From the NCBI GenBank assembly GCA_022818135.1, contig JAFMSR010000016.1, positions 12,040,807 to 12,104,806 of the forward strand: DNA of 64,000 bases, read 5' to 3'. This DNA is from Saxidomus purpurata (lineage: Eukaryota > Mollusca > Bivalvia > Venerida > Veneridae). The notes below the pieces were generated by a model. The model saw nothing but the letters and a program-made list of their open reading frames with translations. It did not search any database and had not been told where the DNA came from. Shown here in pieces: positions 1-11,104 of the stretch. How positions within the stretch are numbered: the stretch's first letter is position 1; each line of letters begins with the position of its first letter. A program made the position numbers and the translations under genes.

Positions 1-507
1 TCGCCAAGGTGAAAATAGCCAAAATGTGAAATAATTTTACCTCATACAAAGGCGAAACTCTTACCCTCACCTTAATTCAGTCGTGAATGTTTTATCCTAT
101 ATGTAAAAAAAATGTGTTTCACATTTGTCGAAAGTTTTTATATATAGGGAAAAGTTATTTCACATTTGAGTAAGGATAAGAGTAAGCAACGTAGCAAGCG
201 TTTTCCATTTTTCTTACGCTGTATCGTCGATTCTGATCGGTTACGCCTGTTAAATTTGCGACGGTTAAATAACATAAATACAGTCGGAAAATCGAAAGGT
301 GTTGGAACAATCGTAATTAAATGCATTGTGCGTCAGGATATGGTTAAATAATTTGCTACTGTACTGTTTATACTTGATATATCAAGCTTCGGTGATCGTG
401 CTCTGGATCATAATATATTGTTTATTTATAGATCATAATTATTCATTTTCATAAAATCCTATGTTGAATATTAGTTTTGAGCTGCATTATACACTACAAC
501 GCATATA

Positions 508-1625
508 CGAGGGGTGTTTGAAAAGTATTGTGTATTGTGTATTGTGCTGACATGAAATATCCACGAAATACTTTACATCCATATTTATTCACCAGAATAC
601 TTTCATCTAATATCTACACATCAATGGTACACGTATCAACTGAATAACCGGTTTGTAGAAAAGTTGTCGTTTAAGGCAGTTGTTGAATACTGTTGTAAAA
701 ATGGTTGGGAAACGAATAACAAATACATGTAATGAGAAAATTTGGGCTTACATAAAAGTACGCAGTAGCCTCGGTTATTGTGTGAAAGAGATTTTTGCTG
801 AGATTAATCGTGTGCATTTGTCAGCTTAGGTGTTCTATTGAGATAGTTGGTTGATGGAAAAAGACACTTGATTATGGAGTTGAGTCTGTTGACGACCCAA
901 AATGTATGTGTGTTGAAACTGCCAGACAATTGCAGAAAATATCTCCGAACTAGGACGAAAAGCAATTTGAATATGTTGTCACTAAGTCTCTTGTTAAAAC
1001 TTGGTAACACTATTTTTAAGCGCGAGCAAAGGTTGGGAACAAAATATTGACCACCAAACATTGCAAAAGTCCAATAATTGCTAAATGCACCTGAAGTGAA
1101 AAGAAGATTTTATATGCCATAGTCTTCTAATAAAGCCATAGCAATACAGGTGCTAGTAAATTGGGCAAAAGTGTGACTGGAAGGTACTACAATGATGTGC
1201 TGTTGAAAAAACTATATGAGAAACGTCGCCTGACATAGTGACAACATTTTGGAAATCAGAGAAAGTTACTGTGCTACCACATCCTCCTTTGCCAGACCTT
1301 GAACCATGCGGCTTCTATCACTTTTGCAAATTGAAAAACTTTCTGTCTGGTCGTAGTTCTCAGTCACCTATACCTTTGGAAGAAACCTCAACAACGCTGA
1401 GAAATCTTTTTTTAACAGAGTGCTCCTTACATTTGCTCATATTGATTATCATGTGTTCATTTAGTCATATGATTAAGCATATATTCAAATGCCACCAAGT
1501 AAAACGCTGTAAGAAATAGACATACTAAAAGTGTGCGTTTCTAACTATGGGGAGTATTTTGAAGGCATGAAATGAAGACATAGTTTTTAAGGTTACAGAA
1601 CACAATACATTACGAACACCCCTCG
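508..1625 (+). mobile_element. Decayed mariner-like DNA transposon
   Basis: The ends form terminal inverted repeats: the left end reads CGAGGGGTGTTTG and the reverse complement of the right end reads CGAGGGGTGTTCG. TA dinucleotides flank both sides (506-507 and 1626-1627), matching the TA target duplication of Tc1/mariner elements. The 1118-bp length fits a slightly deleted mariner (usually about 1.3 kb). The interior carries transposase remnants on the plus strand with several stops and frameshifts, so this copy is not autonomous. Confidence 0.85.
701..1410 (+). pseudogene. Mariner transposase, multiply broken
   Basis: A short open frame from the ATG at 701 ends at 827-829 and would be the N-terminal DNA-binding part. 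A later segment near 1183-1235 reads YYNDVLLKKLYEKRRL, typical of the region before the third catalytic residue of mariner transposases. The segment at about 1268-1380 reads LPHPPLPDLEPCGFYHF followed by KLKNFLSGR, the conserved C-terminal block of the family (usually PYSPDLAPCDFF). Stops and frame changes between these blocks show decay. The catalytic D,D34D triad cannot be read as a set. Confidence 0.8.
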
Positions 1626-1627
1626 TA

Positions 1628-3470
1628 TGCTTAAAGTTAATACATTGTACATATGCGTTTAGGTTTGTTTTAACAGATTTGTGGTTTAACCGACAGAGAT
1701 ATCGGTGAGAATGGAATTTAATCAAACAGCTCTTCTAGACGCCTTAAATGTAAGTAAAATGGATAAAGATATAACAGATACAATTTATTAGGGTTTAACT
1801 CTGATGGCTAAATAGTTTTAATTATTTGACTTATTTCTGTATAAAGCTTGCTTTTTTAACTTTGACTCCTGTATATTATAAGTATATCATGTGATTGTAG
1901 AAGGAATAATTTATAAGATATAATACGTAGAGCCCTAATCTTTAAGTTAAACTTTTTACTAATATACACCTATATGTAACTGCCACTAATGGTTAAATAT
2001 CATGCGTATAAGACGTGTAAACTAACCGATTTAATAATAATTTTGTATTCGGTTATGTATAGATTTCGGTAATTGTTTACATTCAGCAGAGGCTTCTACG
2101 ATAAAATTCGAACTTCTAGCACTATACGGCCAAAGTAATTGTATGAATGCCGATTTGCCATTAAACTTTGAAACTTGAAACTATTATTCTAATAACTTTT
2201 CACTGAGATTTAAACGCGTAACTTTTGACGAATCTACGAAAAACGTGTAACAATTCTATTTAAATCCAGTAACCAAATTCGATGTGTATCGTAAATAAAT
2301 TCTTTAAATAGCACTTAGGCCTACCGTTAATTTTTACATGACTTATAAACAAAGAATATAAAAACAACGCGCGGGCCGACATGCCTAAAATGACGTCATA
2401 TTGTGCCACATGACGTTTAACAAACATCCGCGTAGAAAAGAACACTTTGCATTTATTCAACTTGTTTATATCTGGTCATGTTAGAATCGGAATAATACCG
2501 GTGTCCTTTTCAGCGTTGTGATCGTCTAATAAACACCTCTTTGTCGTTCTGATGCACAGTTATAAAGAACTCAGGCGTCCGTGGTTCAATACTGCGCATC
2601 ATAACTCCAACACATAGTTTGAAACATTGTAACACTTCATACTGGAAATGTACTGAATATGGATGTTATGTAATTTCTTAACAACTAAACAACAGTTCAG
2701 TGACACTATGCTTTGCCACGCTTACTCATTAATGTCAAATGTACAACTAAGAATACTGATATTGTTCAAGTGTGTATCAAAGTTACATTACTTTTACTTC
2801 ATATTTTTGAAAGTTCTTCTTTCTTTCTTATTTTCGTTTTTCTTGCGGGAGTGTCGTGAAGGACACAAATATTAATTTTCATGATGAGTGAACAAATGCT
2901 CCCAATTTACTACAGAAGACTTATATTCCCGCCTAATGTTTTAGTAATAATTTGCTCCTTTATTCATGCATTTATATTTTCCGTCTGAATTTATTGTTAC
3001 ATAACCTGTTTTTTAATGTTTTTGCTCCTACACACACTTATCATGTCTTTCCGCCAATATTGGCTTCATGTTTCTGTTTATAAAAGGGCAACGTTCATGG
3101 TAGGAAAAGGAGGACATGAGAGTTAAGTGTTGCGTGTTGTAAAATGAAAAAAAATAAGTGGAAAATTCAGGGGAATATTAAAAGTGAATAAACTGGATTT
3201 AAGTTTTTGTTATATGTACATGTAACAAAAAAGAGAGAAAAGGTGTGGTCACAAATCCTCCACATCATTGTTTATTAGACGATGAACACCGCATGAACGG
3301 ATATTACTTCATTAACATAGTACAGTGTCATGACGGCCTCTTATTTGAGGTTGAATAAGGAATACATATCTGGTTCCTTATTCTATATTGTCGTTTGTCG
3401 TATTTACTAAAAAAGTCGGACGCTTATTGACAATAAACATATTGCTCATCTGATAGCATGGGACGTGATA
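1628..3470. other. No gene recognised
   Basis: AT-rich DNA with only short, low-complexity open frames and no splice-bounded exon that I can support. A TGACGTCA-like octamer lies near 2391. This is likely intergenic or degraded repeat. Confidence 0.5.
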
Positions 3471-3475
3471 ATGAG

Positions 3476-3929
3476 GAAAGTAAAAATATCATCAATACTA
3501 GCAGAAAGATGACGCTTAACAACAAAAACTTCAAGGAATGGCCATGTAGTGAGGAAAAACACGAAAAACATCATCACTAAATGAACATGATGTGTGCATT
3601 ACTAGATTTGTTTCTAGTATCTGTATCTCGGCCGGCAGGAAGCATAATGGCACGAGGGCTTTAGCCCGAGTGCTATTATGCGACTTGGGCCGATTATATT
3701 TCCCGGCCCGGCTCAGTCGTCAATTAAAGTCTAGAATACATATCTTACGTTTTTACTCAGTTTTCTATCATACAGTGTGCAAGAGATACAGATGCTTGAA
3801 AAAAAGTAATGCACACATCATGCTCATTTAGTGATGATGGTTTTCGTGTTTTTCCTCACTACACGGCCAATCCTTGAAGTTTTTGTTGTTAAGCGTCATC
3901 TTTCTGCTAGTATTGATGATATTACTTTC
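3476..3929. repeat. Foldback (long inverted repeat) element
   Basis: Two arms of about 150 bp are near-perfect reverse complements: about 3476-3626 and 3780-3929, with outer ends GAAAGTA and TACTTTC. The loop (about 3627-3779) holds a second hairpin in which GCATAATGGCACGAGGGCT at 3642 pairs with the stretch ending at 3682. There is no coding capacity. The structure suits a foldback or MITE-like non-autonomous element able to extrude a cruciform. Confidence 0.8.
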
Positions 3930-5200
3930 GATAAACTCGCGTGAGTTTTGTAACACTTATTATTTAGCATATATTTTCTGTCACTTTGTGTTTAATGATC
4001 TCTATTGATAGCGATTCAATAGATTTCTCGGTGGCGGCCATTTTATTCATGCGTTGACGTCATTTGTAGCCATTGACGTCGCGTGTCTCTTTTCATAATC
4101 GGCCCTCACGCGCGGGCCAATTATTTTATAATGCCCTGACCGTAAAGATAATCATCATAATACTGTACAAATTTGTTACTATATATAGTAACATATGTAT
4201 TATTAGTGAATATCCTAAAAATTACACTTTGGACTCTTTTATTTGAACGAAATGCATACTCTTCAACTGGTAAAAGAATTTATTTTCTTTCATCAAGTGA
4301 TACAGAAGAAACATAGTCTCAACGCACTTGGTTTTCAGCGACTCTTATATCCGCTCTACTGGTTTTACTTGGTGACAATCATACAAGTTTACTATTTTCT
4401 AATCCCATGTACCAACATGTACCAACATGTACATAATACAATTATATAAATTGGCGAATGTAATTACACACCATGGCATATATTCATACAGTGATTTGTA
4501 TGAAACGTTTTCAAAGGATGATGACATTAACAGTGCATAATGCATATAATAGCATACATGTATGAATACACGCTATACTCAGTAATATATATGTGAGTAT
4601 GTATGTACAAAATAGAACTTCTTTCCACTACAGTAACTGTTAATCTTTTTTCGAAAACGAAATAACAAGATAAACAAGCCGAGGACAACATATAACAATT
4701 ACATGAAATGCAACGAAATCAAATCAACGGGCGTAAACCCTTATTAACAAACTCTTTAAACAGAAAAACAGTTATACCTTATAAAAAGCATATTATTATG
4801 TAAACTACGCTTATGACCTATCATAAAGTAAGTTAATTTTCAATGTAAATGATTTGTTTACAATGTACTAGCATTCCAAGTGCCTTTAAAATTCTATTGT
4901 TTTCTGTTTATACGAGTTCTACAAATTCTAGCATATGTGTATGTTACTTGACATATTCCATAACAAAGTGTTACAAAATATACATTTACGTTCATTTAAT
5001 GGTGTATTAACAGGCTTTTTCAATCTTCCTGTTTCAATACAAAGTCTATCAGAAGATAAACGACAGTCGAGATAAACTAATTCGAACTTTAGGTATATTC
5101 AGAATATCAAGATAAGGCTGAAACCTAAATTTAGCGATATTTTTATAGAAAATTGCCCGACTATAATTATTCAGTCTACCTCTCCAATTTTGCAAATGTG
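3930..5200. other. No gene recognised
   Basis: Low-complexity AT-rich DNA with small TGTACCAACA direct repeats near 4409-4433. It includes a GC-richer patch at 4030-4130 with TGACGTC motifs. No supported exon. Confidence 0.4.
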
Positions 5201-5203
5201 GGT

Positions 5204-5656
5204 CCACTGTGGGGAATCACGTGACTTTGTTTTGATAGACTTCACGGACAATGGCGGATGATAAACACCGGTAAGTGCCTGATTTTCGTACTGTTTCGTC
5301 TATATTACTTTCCACACATATTGATGATGTTTCAGACATATCCTATACCCTGGCCATTAAAATTTCGCGTATTTTGGTTCATTTCCCTCCGCTGAAGTAT
5401 GCATAGATTGTTGAGAATGCATTCAAATGTAATCGTGGAAAAGAATTTTGGCGAGCTTAACCTCACGAACTATCTAGTATTTAAAAAAAGCATTAAAACT
5501 TATCAGTGACGTGTTTTTTAACACAAATAGATGCAAAATATTGTTGTTACATCGTATGGGTGTGCGCAGATTTCATTTCTTGAATTTTAAGGAATTATCA
5601 CTATATTTATAAAAATGCTAGATTACACGTGATACATTTTTAGGCTAGATTACACG
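5204..5656 (+). repeat. Left arm of a 453-bp inverted duplication carrying a gene start
   Basis: This arm is closely matched by the reverse complement of 10653-11104; the two differ by scattered substitutions and small indels. It begins at CCACTGTGG, itself palindromic, and contains an E-box-like CACGTG at about 5219. It includes a start codon exon with a consensus splice donor (5251-5270/GTAAGT) and about 385 bp of intron. The arms are 5 kb apart and point inward. I read it as promoter/first-exon DNA that was duplicated in inverted orientation, or as the terminal repeats of a 5.9-kb element that captured a first exon. Confidence 0.85.
5251..5270 (+). CDS. Gene A exon 1 (start codon exon), candidate
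   Basis: It encodes MADDKH plus two bases of the next codon and is followed by a perfect donor, GTAAGT. The ATG context (ACA before ATGG) is favourable. Splicing to 12293 gives an in-frame arginine codon and continues the open exon 2. Support comes from conservation of ATG and donor in the inverted copy at 11038-11057. If the upstream AG at 12289-12290 were used instead, the frame would stop at once, so the junction needs transcript evidence. Confidence 0.5.
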
Positions 5657-5810
5657 GTATTGGTATAGCAAACTTGCTAAACTACACGAGTGTTACATTT
5701 CTAACCTATTTCTGTGCCAACAGTTTGTCGATAAACACAAAGTGTCAGACCTTGTATTCGTTTCCACGAAAGTGGTTTATCTAAAATTAATATAAATGAT
5801 ACAATTATAC

Positions 5811-6480
5811 CCCCGAACACAAAGTGTAAGGGGGTATACTTGAATCAGATTGTCTGTCCGTATGTCAGTCTGTCAGTCTGTCAGTCTGTACACGGAACCT
5901 TATGAAGTTTAAATATCCAAATACCATGGTCCGAATTTAATGATACTTCAAAGATATGATAAGTACCATGCCTAGTTGTGTATGGTCCATGCTTCGGGTC
6001 ACTAAGCTGAAACGTCAAGGTCACAGGGGCTTGAAATAGTTAAATCGTGTGGACGGGAAATGTCCAAAGTCCCTGGTAAGAACTTAAAGATACTTCACAA
6101 AAGTGATTTAGGCATTCACAAAGTTGATAAGTACCATGTATTATTGTGCATGATCCATGTTTCGCGTCACTAGGTCAAATGGCAAGGTCACGGGGGCTCG
6201 AGATAGTAAATTATTCTGCACTCTTAATCTCGTAAACCCCTGGTCACAATTTCATGATATTCGCAGAAGTGATAAGTACCATACCCAGTTGTGCACGGCC
6301 AATGTTTCTGGTCACTAGGTCAAAGGTCAATGTCACAGGGCTCTTTCAGATTTTTTGCGCTCTTAATATCCAGAATCTCTGGTCAGAATTTAATGATACT
6401 TCACAGATGGGATAAGCATGAAATGTTTGCTATATTTTATTTACTGTGTCAGTGCGAAGTTTCTTGGGTATCTATCACAT
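5811..6480. repeat. Dispersed molluscan repeat
   Basis: It starts with an ACCCCC...AGGGGGTATAC hairpin-like end followed by a run of GTCAGTCT repeats (5871-5890). Degenerate direct repeats then follow, carrying 'gataagtaccatg', 'ggtcactaggtcaaa' and 'caaggtcac' motifs at roughly 120-150 bp spacing. This is the style of common bivalve interspersed repeats. Open frames across it are not coding. Confidence 0.6.
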
Positions 6481-6734
6481 AATATCTTATTATAACTATG
6501 CGGCTCATGACTAATTGGTTCTTTACTGTACTCCTTTAACGGACATCTTGATAAATTGATTTTTTTCTTATAATCTGCTGATGCTTTATCTGGCAACTGT
6601 ATGGGCGTTTTGGTCAGTTTTCGCTTTCCACATAGTTCTTCCGTTGTAGCGGCTGTTTTTGAACAGTTGATCATACGTTTCTTGTATGGATTCTTTGGCC
6701 TTTTCAGACTCAAGTGAGTTTTTCGTTTTCCCAT
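6441..6734 (-). CDS. Hypothetical basic 97-residue open frame
   Basis: The ATG at 6734 opens a lysine/arginine-rich frame (starts MGKRKTHLSLKRPKN) ending at 6441. Six bases before the ATG lies a good splice acceptor, TTGTGATTTCAG, so it could be an internal or terminal exon read from the minus strand. It lies between the inverted arms, downstream of the minus-strand ATG copy at 11057. Direct splicing from that copy is out of phase and hits a stop after about ten codons, so another exon would be needed. No family recognised; it may be spurious. Confidence 0.25.
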   Translation of the reverse strand: MGKRKTHLSLKRPKNPYKKRMINCSKTAATTEELCGKRKLTKTPIQLPDKASADYKKKINLSRCPLKEYSKEPISHEPHSYNKILCDRYPRNFALTQ

Positions 6735-7709
6735 GATCTGAAATCACAATAGATAAAATTAACTTGGGCAGTGACTATTTGAGTAGTGTGATTTAGGGAA
6801 AAACACTGTCAAATAAATGTCAGATATAGTGAATACATGTAGTGAGGAACAAGGACAGTCATATACAACTCTAACGCACTACTAATGCATCGCCATTCCT
6901 GGTTGCTTATGTCGTTCAAGTTTGCGTCGGGTAAATAACGTATATATAGTCGCAAAAATCGAACGATCAGCAATGATCAAATTTTACACAATTGTGCCTT
7001 AAATAAGGGTTAACTGTTTAATATCGTTTGGTTTAAATTCTTTCTTAAAAATGTAACCATTAAAAACCATATAAACGTCGAAAATATTAAATAAGAAAAC
7101 CATGAACTTGGGCATGTAGCAGGTATATTAATGTTATTTGTCGATTTTTAGGTATTGGAATAGATATATACATATAGACAATAAAAATCTGATATATATG
7201 TATATTTTGATTTGGTATGTAATTGCGAGTACATATGTACCTATCGATGGAATTCTAAATAAAAAGAGTCCTTTATTGTTAAATACAGATGAAGATGATA
7301 TTTATCAACCAAAATAAATCAAAGGACTGAAAGTACTGGAGGATCGATTGTCGCTGAACAATACAGTCTGCAGACATACATGTGTAAATATCAGGACAAC
7401 ACAGACTGTACACATACATGTGTAAAACTCAGGACAACCCTTACACGAATAAAGTTATAAACTTGAGACACAACTGTCCAACAATTTTGACCTTTAACCA
7501 TTTGTGGAAACTTTACTTTTCAGATAGGAACCCATGTGCTTACCTTTTGCATTCAGTGACTATGCTCAACTACCCTATGAAGTATCATAGCTGTAAATAG
7601 TAACGGAAAAGCGGATTTTGACAAAACTGAACTGAAAATTCATAGTTTGAACAACCTTTAATGTCACTCAAAAGTTATGGGATATGCCCATAGGTTTGAT
7701 TGTATTGTG

Positions 7710-7897
7710 CCCATTGATTAATTCGGATTTAACGTCGCACTCAACAGCTAAGGTCAAATGGGCGAGTGGGCACCTGAGTAGAACCTAGATAGCTTCCAGA
7801 CATAAAAGAATCCGACCAAAGTAGGGCACGAACCTTCAGCGGTGAGGGACAAGTGATCATCAGTCAATGACCGTAACCACTCGGCCACAGAGGCCAT
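7710..7897 (-). mobile_element. tRNA-headed SINE (truncated, minus strand)
   Basis: Read on the minus strand from 7897, it begins GGCCTCTGTGGCCGAGTGG, a class II (Ser/Leu-like) tRNA head with an A-box TGGCCGAGTGG. A B-box-like GGTTCGTGCCC follows near 7825-7835. A body ending in GTGCGACGTTAAATCC then follows, a tail block I associate with a widespread molluscan SINE. It lacks the full body length, so it is a truncated or diverged copy. Confidence 0.7.
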
Positions 7898-8006
7898 TGT
7901 ATGATGCAAAGCAATCGTCTGAAGTTTAAAGGCTTTAATGGTTACTGAGAAAGTGAATTTTTAGAAAGCTTAACCAGATTTAAGACGACAGTGCCGACTG
8001 ACGTCA

Positions 8007-8204
8007 ATGGCTCTTCTGTTTTTCATAGAAAAGCTAAAAATGGATATATCAATATCTTGTTATAAATTGATTCAGTACAAACCTATTGTAGAACAAGTAC
8101 CTGTGGCTTCCATTAACTATCCCGATGAGTGCTTCCAAAATACTGCGAATTGCAATATACCGGGTCTCTTGTGCACCCCTAGTCATAACCAGCCTCTGTT
8201 TTAA
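8007..8204 (+). CDS. Hypothetical 65-residue open frame, weak
   Basis: A small frame with a cysteine-containing C-terminus (NYPDECFQNTANCNIPG and further) ends at a stop before 8205. It has no convincing acceptor or signal peptide, and lies between the inverted arms in a repeat-rich region. I cannot assign it. It is listed only because its composition is less biased than the surrounding frames. Confidence 0.12.
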   Translation: MALLFFIEKLKMDISISCYKLIQYKPIVEQVPVASINYPDECFQNTANCNIPGLLCTPSHNQPLF

Positions 8205-8311
8205 ATTTTCATAACTTGTCTAAAACAACAACTAAATGTTTTAATAGCAGGCTATTATCTTTCACATTTAACATAATTATTATTAGACTCTAGTAGTATT
8301 TCATAACAAGT

Positions 8312-8315
8312 AGTG

Positions 8316-8409
<94 letters not shown>

Positions 8410-8445
8410 TGATGATGATGATAATAATAATAATGATACAATATA
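8312..8445. repeat. TAA/ATA trinucleotide microsatellite
   Basis: About 130 bp of (TAA)n with one AAC interruption near 8349 and a short (GAT)n block at 8405-8421. Long poly-Leu and poly-Tyr open frames on the minus strand are artefacts of this repeat. Confidence 0.95.
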
Positions 8446-10652
8446 ATCAATGTATGTATGAATGTACCCGCCAAAATTAAGTGTAGCAAAAGAATCATGG
8501 TAAAGTTTGAAAGTTTTAGTTACAATACAATACAATGCAATAAATCCTATTTGTATTTATATTGAGTTAATATATGTTCTTTGTAAATGACAGCATGATC
8601 AAGAGAAATGAATTTGATTTTCCCTTAAGATTATTGCATGTTTTGTCTACATTTAAAAATCGTATTTAAGACATGTAGATCTATGTGATTTCTTACAGTT
8701 ATTCGTACCCAGGTACGAACCGACTTCGGTAAAATGCGGAAATTTTCAAACCCTTTTCGAACCAAGCATTTACATATAATACAACAATTACAACGTGTTT
8801 AAAGCATAAAAATATGTTGTCATATTTCAAAAAGACATTTACAAGTGCCTCTGTAAAGTTAATTAGCTGATAAGTTTCAGATTTATACATAAACGCGTAT
8901 TTTTGACTAGTGTTTCAGGCGCTGTAGTGCGGCATATCTTTAATCAAAGCTCTGTGAGCGCTAAAGGCCTGGGGGCTATAGGTTAACTCCCCGAAAAACA
9001 ACTTTTGACCTACGTGTTTTGCGCTGAACCTTACCTAAAGCGCGGGTCGAAATGTGCAGAGGACGAAATTCAATATATGACACAGAATAAATGATTCACA
9101 AATATATGGGTGGCAGGGAAGTTTGTTTTATTATAAAACGTACGTTAAATGAAAAACATTATAAATTGTTTAAGCCAATAAAATATTTCGATCTGCGCTT
9201 TGTACAACTTCAAGCGATATGATCTGATGATGTGAATCGAAAATTATTGTGTACCAAGGACAAGACCTTGAAACAGAAATAAACAAAGCAATACCAGCAA
9301 TGAAATATAAATACAGTACTGTACAATGTGTATAACAGAGAAAACCAAAAATGATTCTGGGTTACCTTGTAGTTGTAATCGATGAAACCGTTCACTAGGC
9401 CTTGACATGCAGCGTCCTCGATAAATGGCGGGTGATTTTGATCACGTCAGTTCCTTCTCGAGAATGTACGTAAATTATATCTTTGTTTTTAGAGAAATTT
9501 ATTTTTAGGTAAATATATATGCAATCGTTCGTAAATAACAAAGTTGTAAATGAAATAACATCGGGAATTTGAAAATCAAACTACAAACTTTTATATCGAG
9601 TTCCGTACGTTTCCGTAAATTTCCGTTAATATCCGTACTTTTCCGTGATATGCATATGATTATCTTCCGTAATCAGCTAACAGCGCAGTAATTTCTAAAA
9701 CAGAAAAAAAAATGTGTAATGCAGCCCATAAGCTATATTCCTTCCTGCAATTGTTTGAGGTTGTATGTACTCTTTTTATTTGTAATATGTTCTTATCATA
9801 TGCGACATTCAAACAGAAGATTGACCTGGTCTGTCTTGCACTACTTTCGCATAGCGCATGTTTACAGTTGTTATTCGCACATAGCACAGTTAAATTTCTT
9901 GCAGTGTTTGAAATGTGGTATGCTAACTTAGGCCTATGGGACTTTCAGTCCCCAGGCCAAAAATACACTTTTGATGAAAGAGGCGTTGGCAAGTTACAAA
10001 AAAATCGTTGTTTTTATGTTGAATTCCGAGTTTTGTTATTTAAATTCAAAAGTACCTAGTGGTTCTATAATACATTACGATGTTCCGATAGTTTATGATC
10101 ACAAAAAAAATATCGGATAAAAGGCTTTAAATTATTCGGCCTGACTAGTTGTCTTTAAGTGTTTCCGGTCTAACTAGTTTTGATCATAACCGCGTAGGAA
10201 AATAGTCATATACAGAACAGATACCATTCTAAATTATAAGAAAAACAACAAAATAATGTTATGCTATTCTGAAATGTTTTGAAATTATTTAGATCTGTTA
10301 CTATATAATTTAATAACAGAAGATAGTACAATGCGTAACAACTGAATATATGGAACTACTTGTTTGTATTGTGTGCGTTCGGTCGTAAGGAAGCTATACT
10401 CTGTTAACATTAGCCCGATTGAGAAAAACTCGATCCAAAAAACGTCATAACTACAGTTTAAATTATTGTTACCTGGAAGCTGAACTACCTAAACAATTAC
10501 GAATTGTCTATCTAATATTGAATATAGATTAAATGAAAACATAAAATAACCACGAGTCTAACAAATACATATGTCTCACAGGATTCTTATGCACAGAATG
10601 TCGGAAAAGGTGCAACATAAATCCTTGCGTGTAGTGTAGCATGCAAGTGCCT
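8446..10652. other. No gene recognised between the inverted arms
   Basis: Apart from short frames (for example 9712-10059) I see no splice-bounded exon. A run of TTTCCGT repeats lies at 9606-9646. The stretch at 8900-9060 is GC-richer without coding signs. Confidence 0.4.
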
Positions 10653-11104
10653 TGTAATCTAGCCTAAAAATGTATTACGTGTAATCTAGCATTTCTAACA
10701 AAATAGTTATAATTCCTTAAAATTCAAGAAATGAAATCTGCGCACACCCATACGATGTAACAATAATATTTTGCGTCTATTCGTGCTAAAAACACGTCAC
10801 ATGATAAGTTTGTATGCTTTTTTTAAAAATACTATATAGTCCGTGAGGTTTAGTCGCCAAAATTCTTTTCCACGATTACATTTGAATGCATTCCCAACAA
10901 TCTATGCATACTTCAGCGGAGGGAAATGAACCAAAATACGCGAAATTTTAATGACCAGGGTATAGGATATGTCTGAAATATCATCAATATGTGAGGAAAG
11001 GAATATGAACGAAACAGTACGAAAATCAGGCACTTACCGGTGTTTATCATCCGCCATTGTCCGTGAAGTCTATCAAAACAAAGTCACGTGATTCCCCACA
11101 GTGG
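10653..11104 (-). repeat. Right arm of the inverted duplication
   Basis: This is the reverse complement of 5204-5656, with scattered substitutions. It ends outward at CCACAGTGG. It keeps the E-box-like CACGTG, the start codon at 11057 and the donor GTAAGT, all now on the minus strand and pointing back towards the left arm. Confidence 0.85.
11038..11057 (-). CDS. Inverted copy of gene A exon 1
   Basis: The 20-bp exon encodes the same MADDKH plus two bases as 5251-5270, followed on the minus strand by GTAAGT. I found no phase-matched partner exon downstream on the minus strand. It may be a relic, an alternative bidirectional start or a source of antisense transcript. Confidence 0.35.

Noticed and set aside
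8290..8535. Poly-Leu and poly-Tyr open frames on the minus strand
   Set aside because: They are translations of the (TAA)n microsatellite, not genes.
9712..10059. Plus-strand open frame of 115 codons
   Set aside because: It is longest in its neighbourhood but has biased hydrophobic composition, competing frames on both strands, and no splice signal in a useful place.
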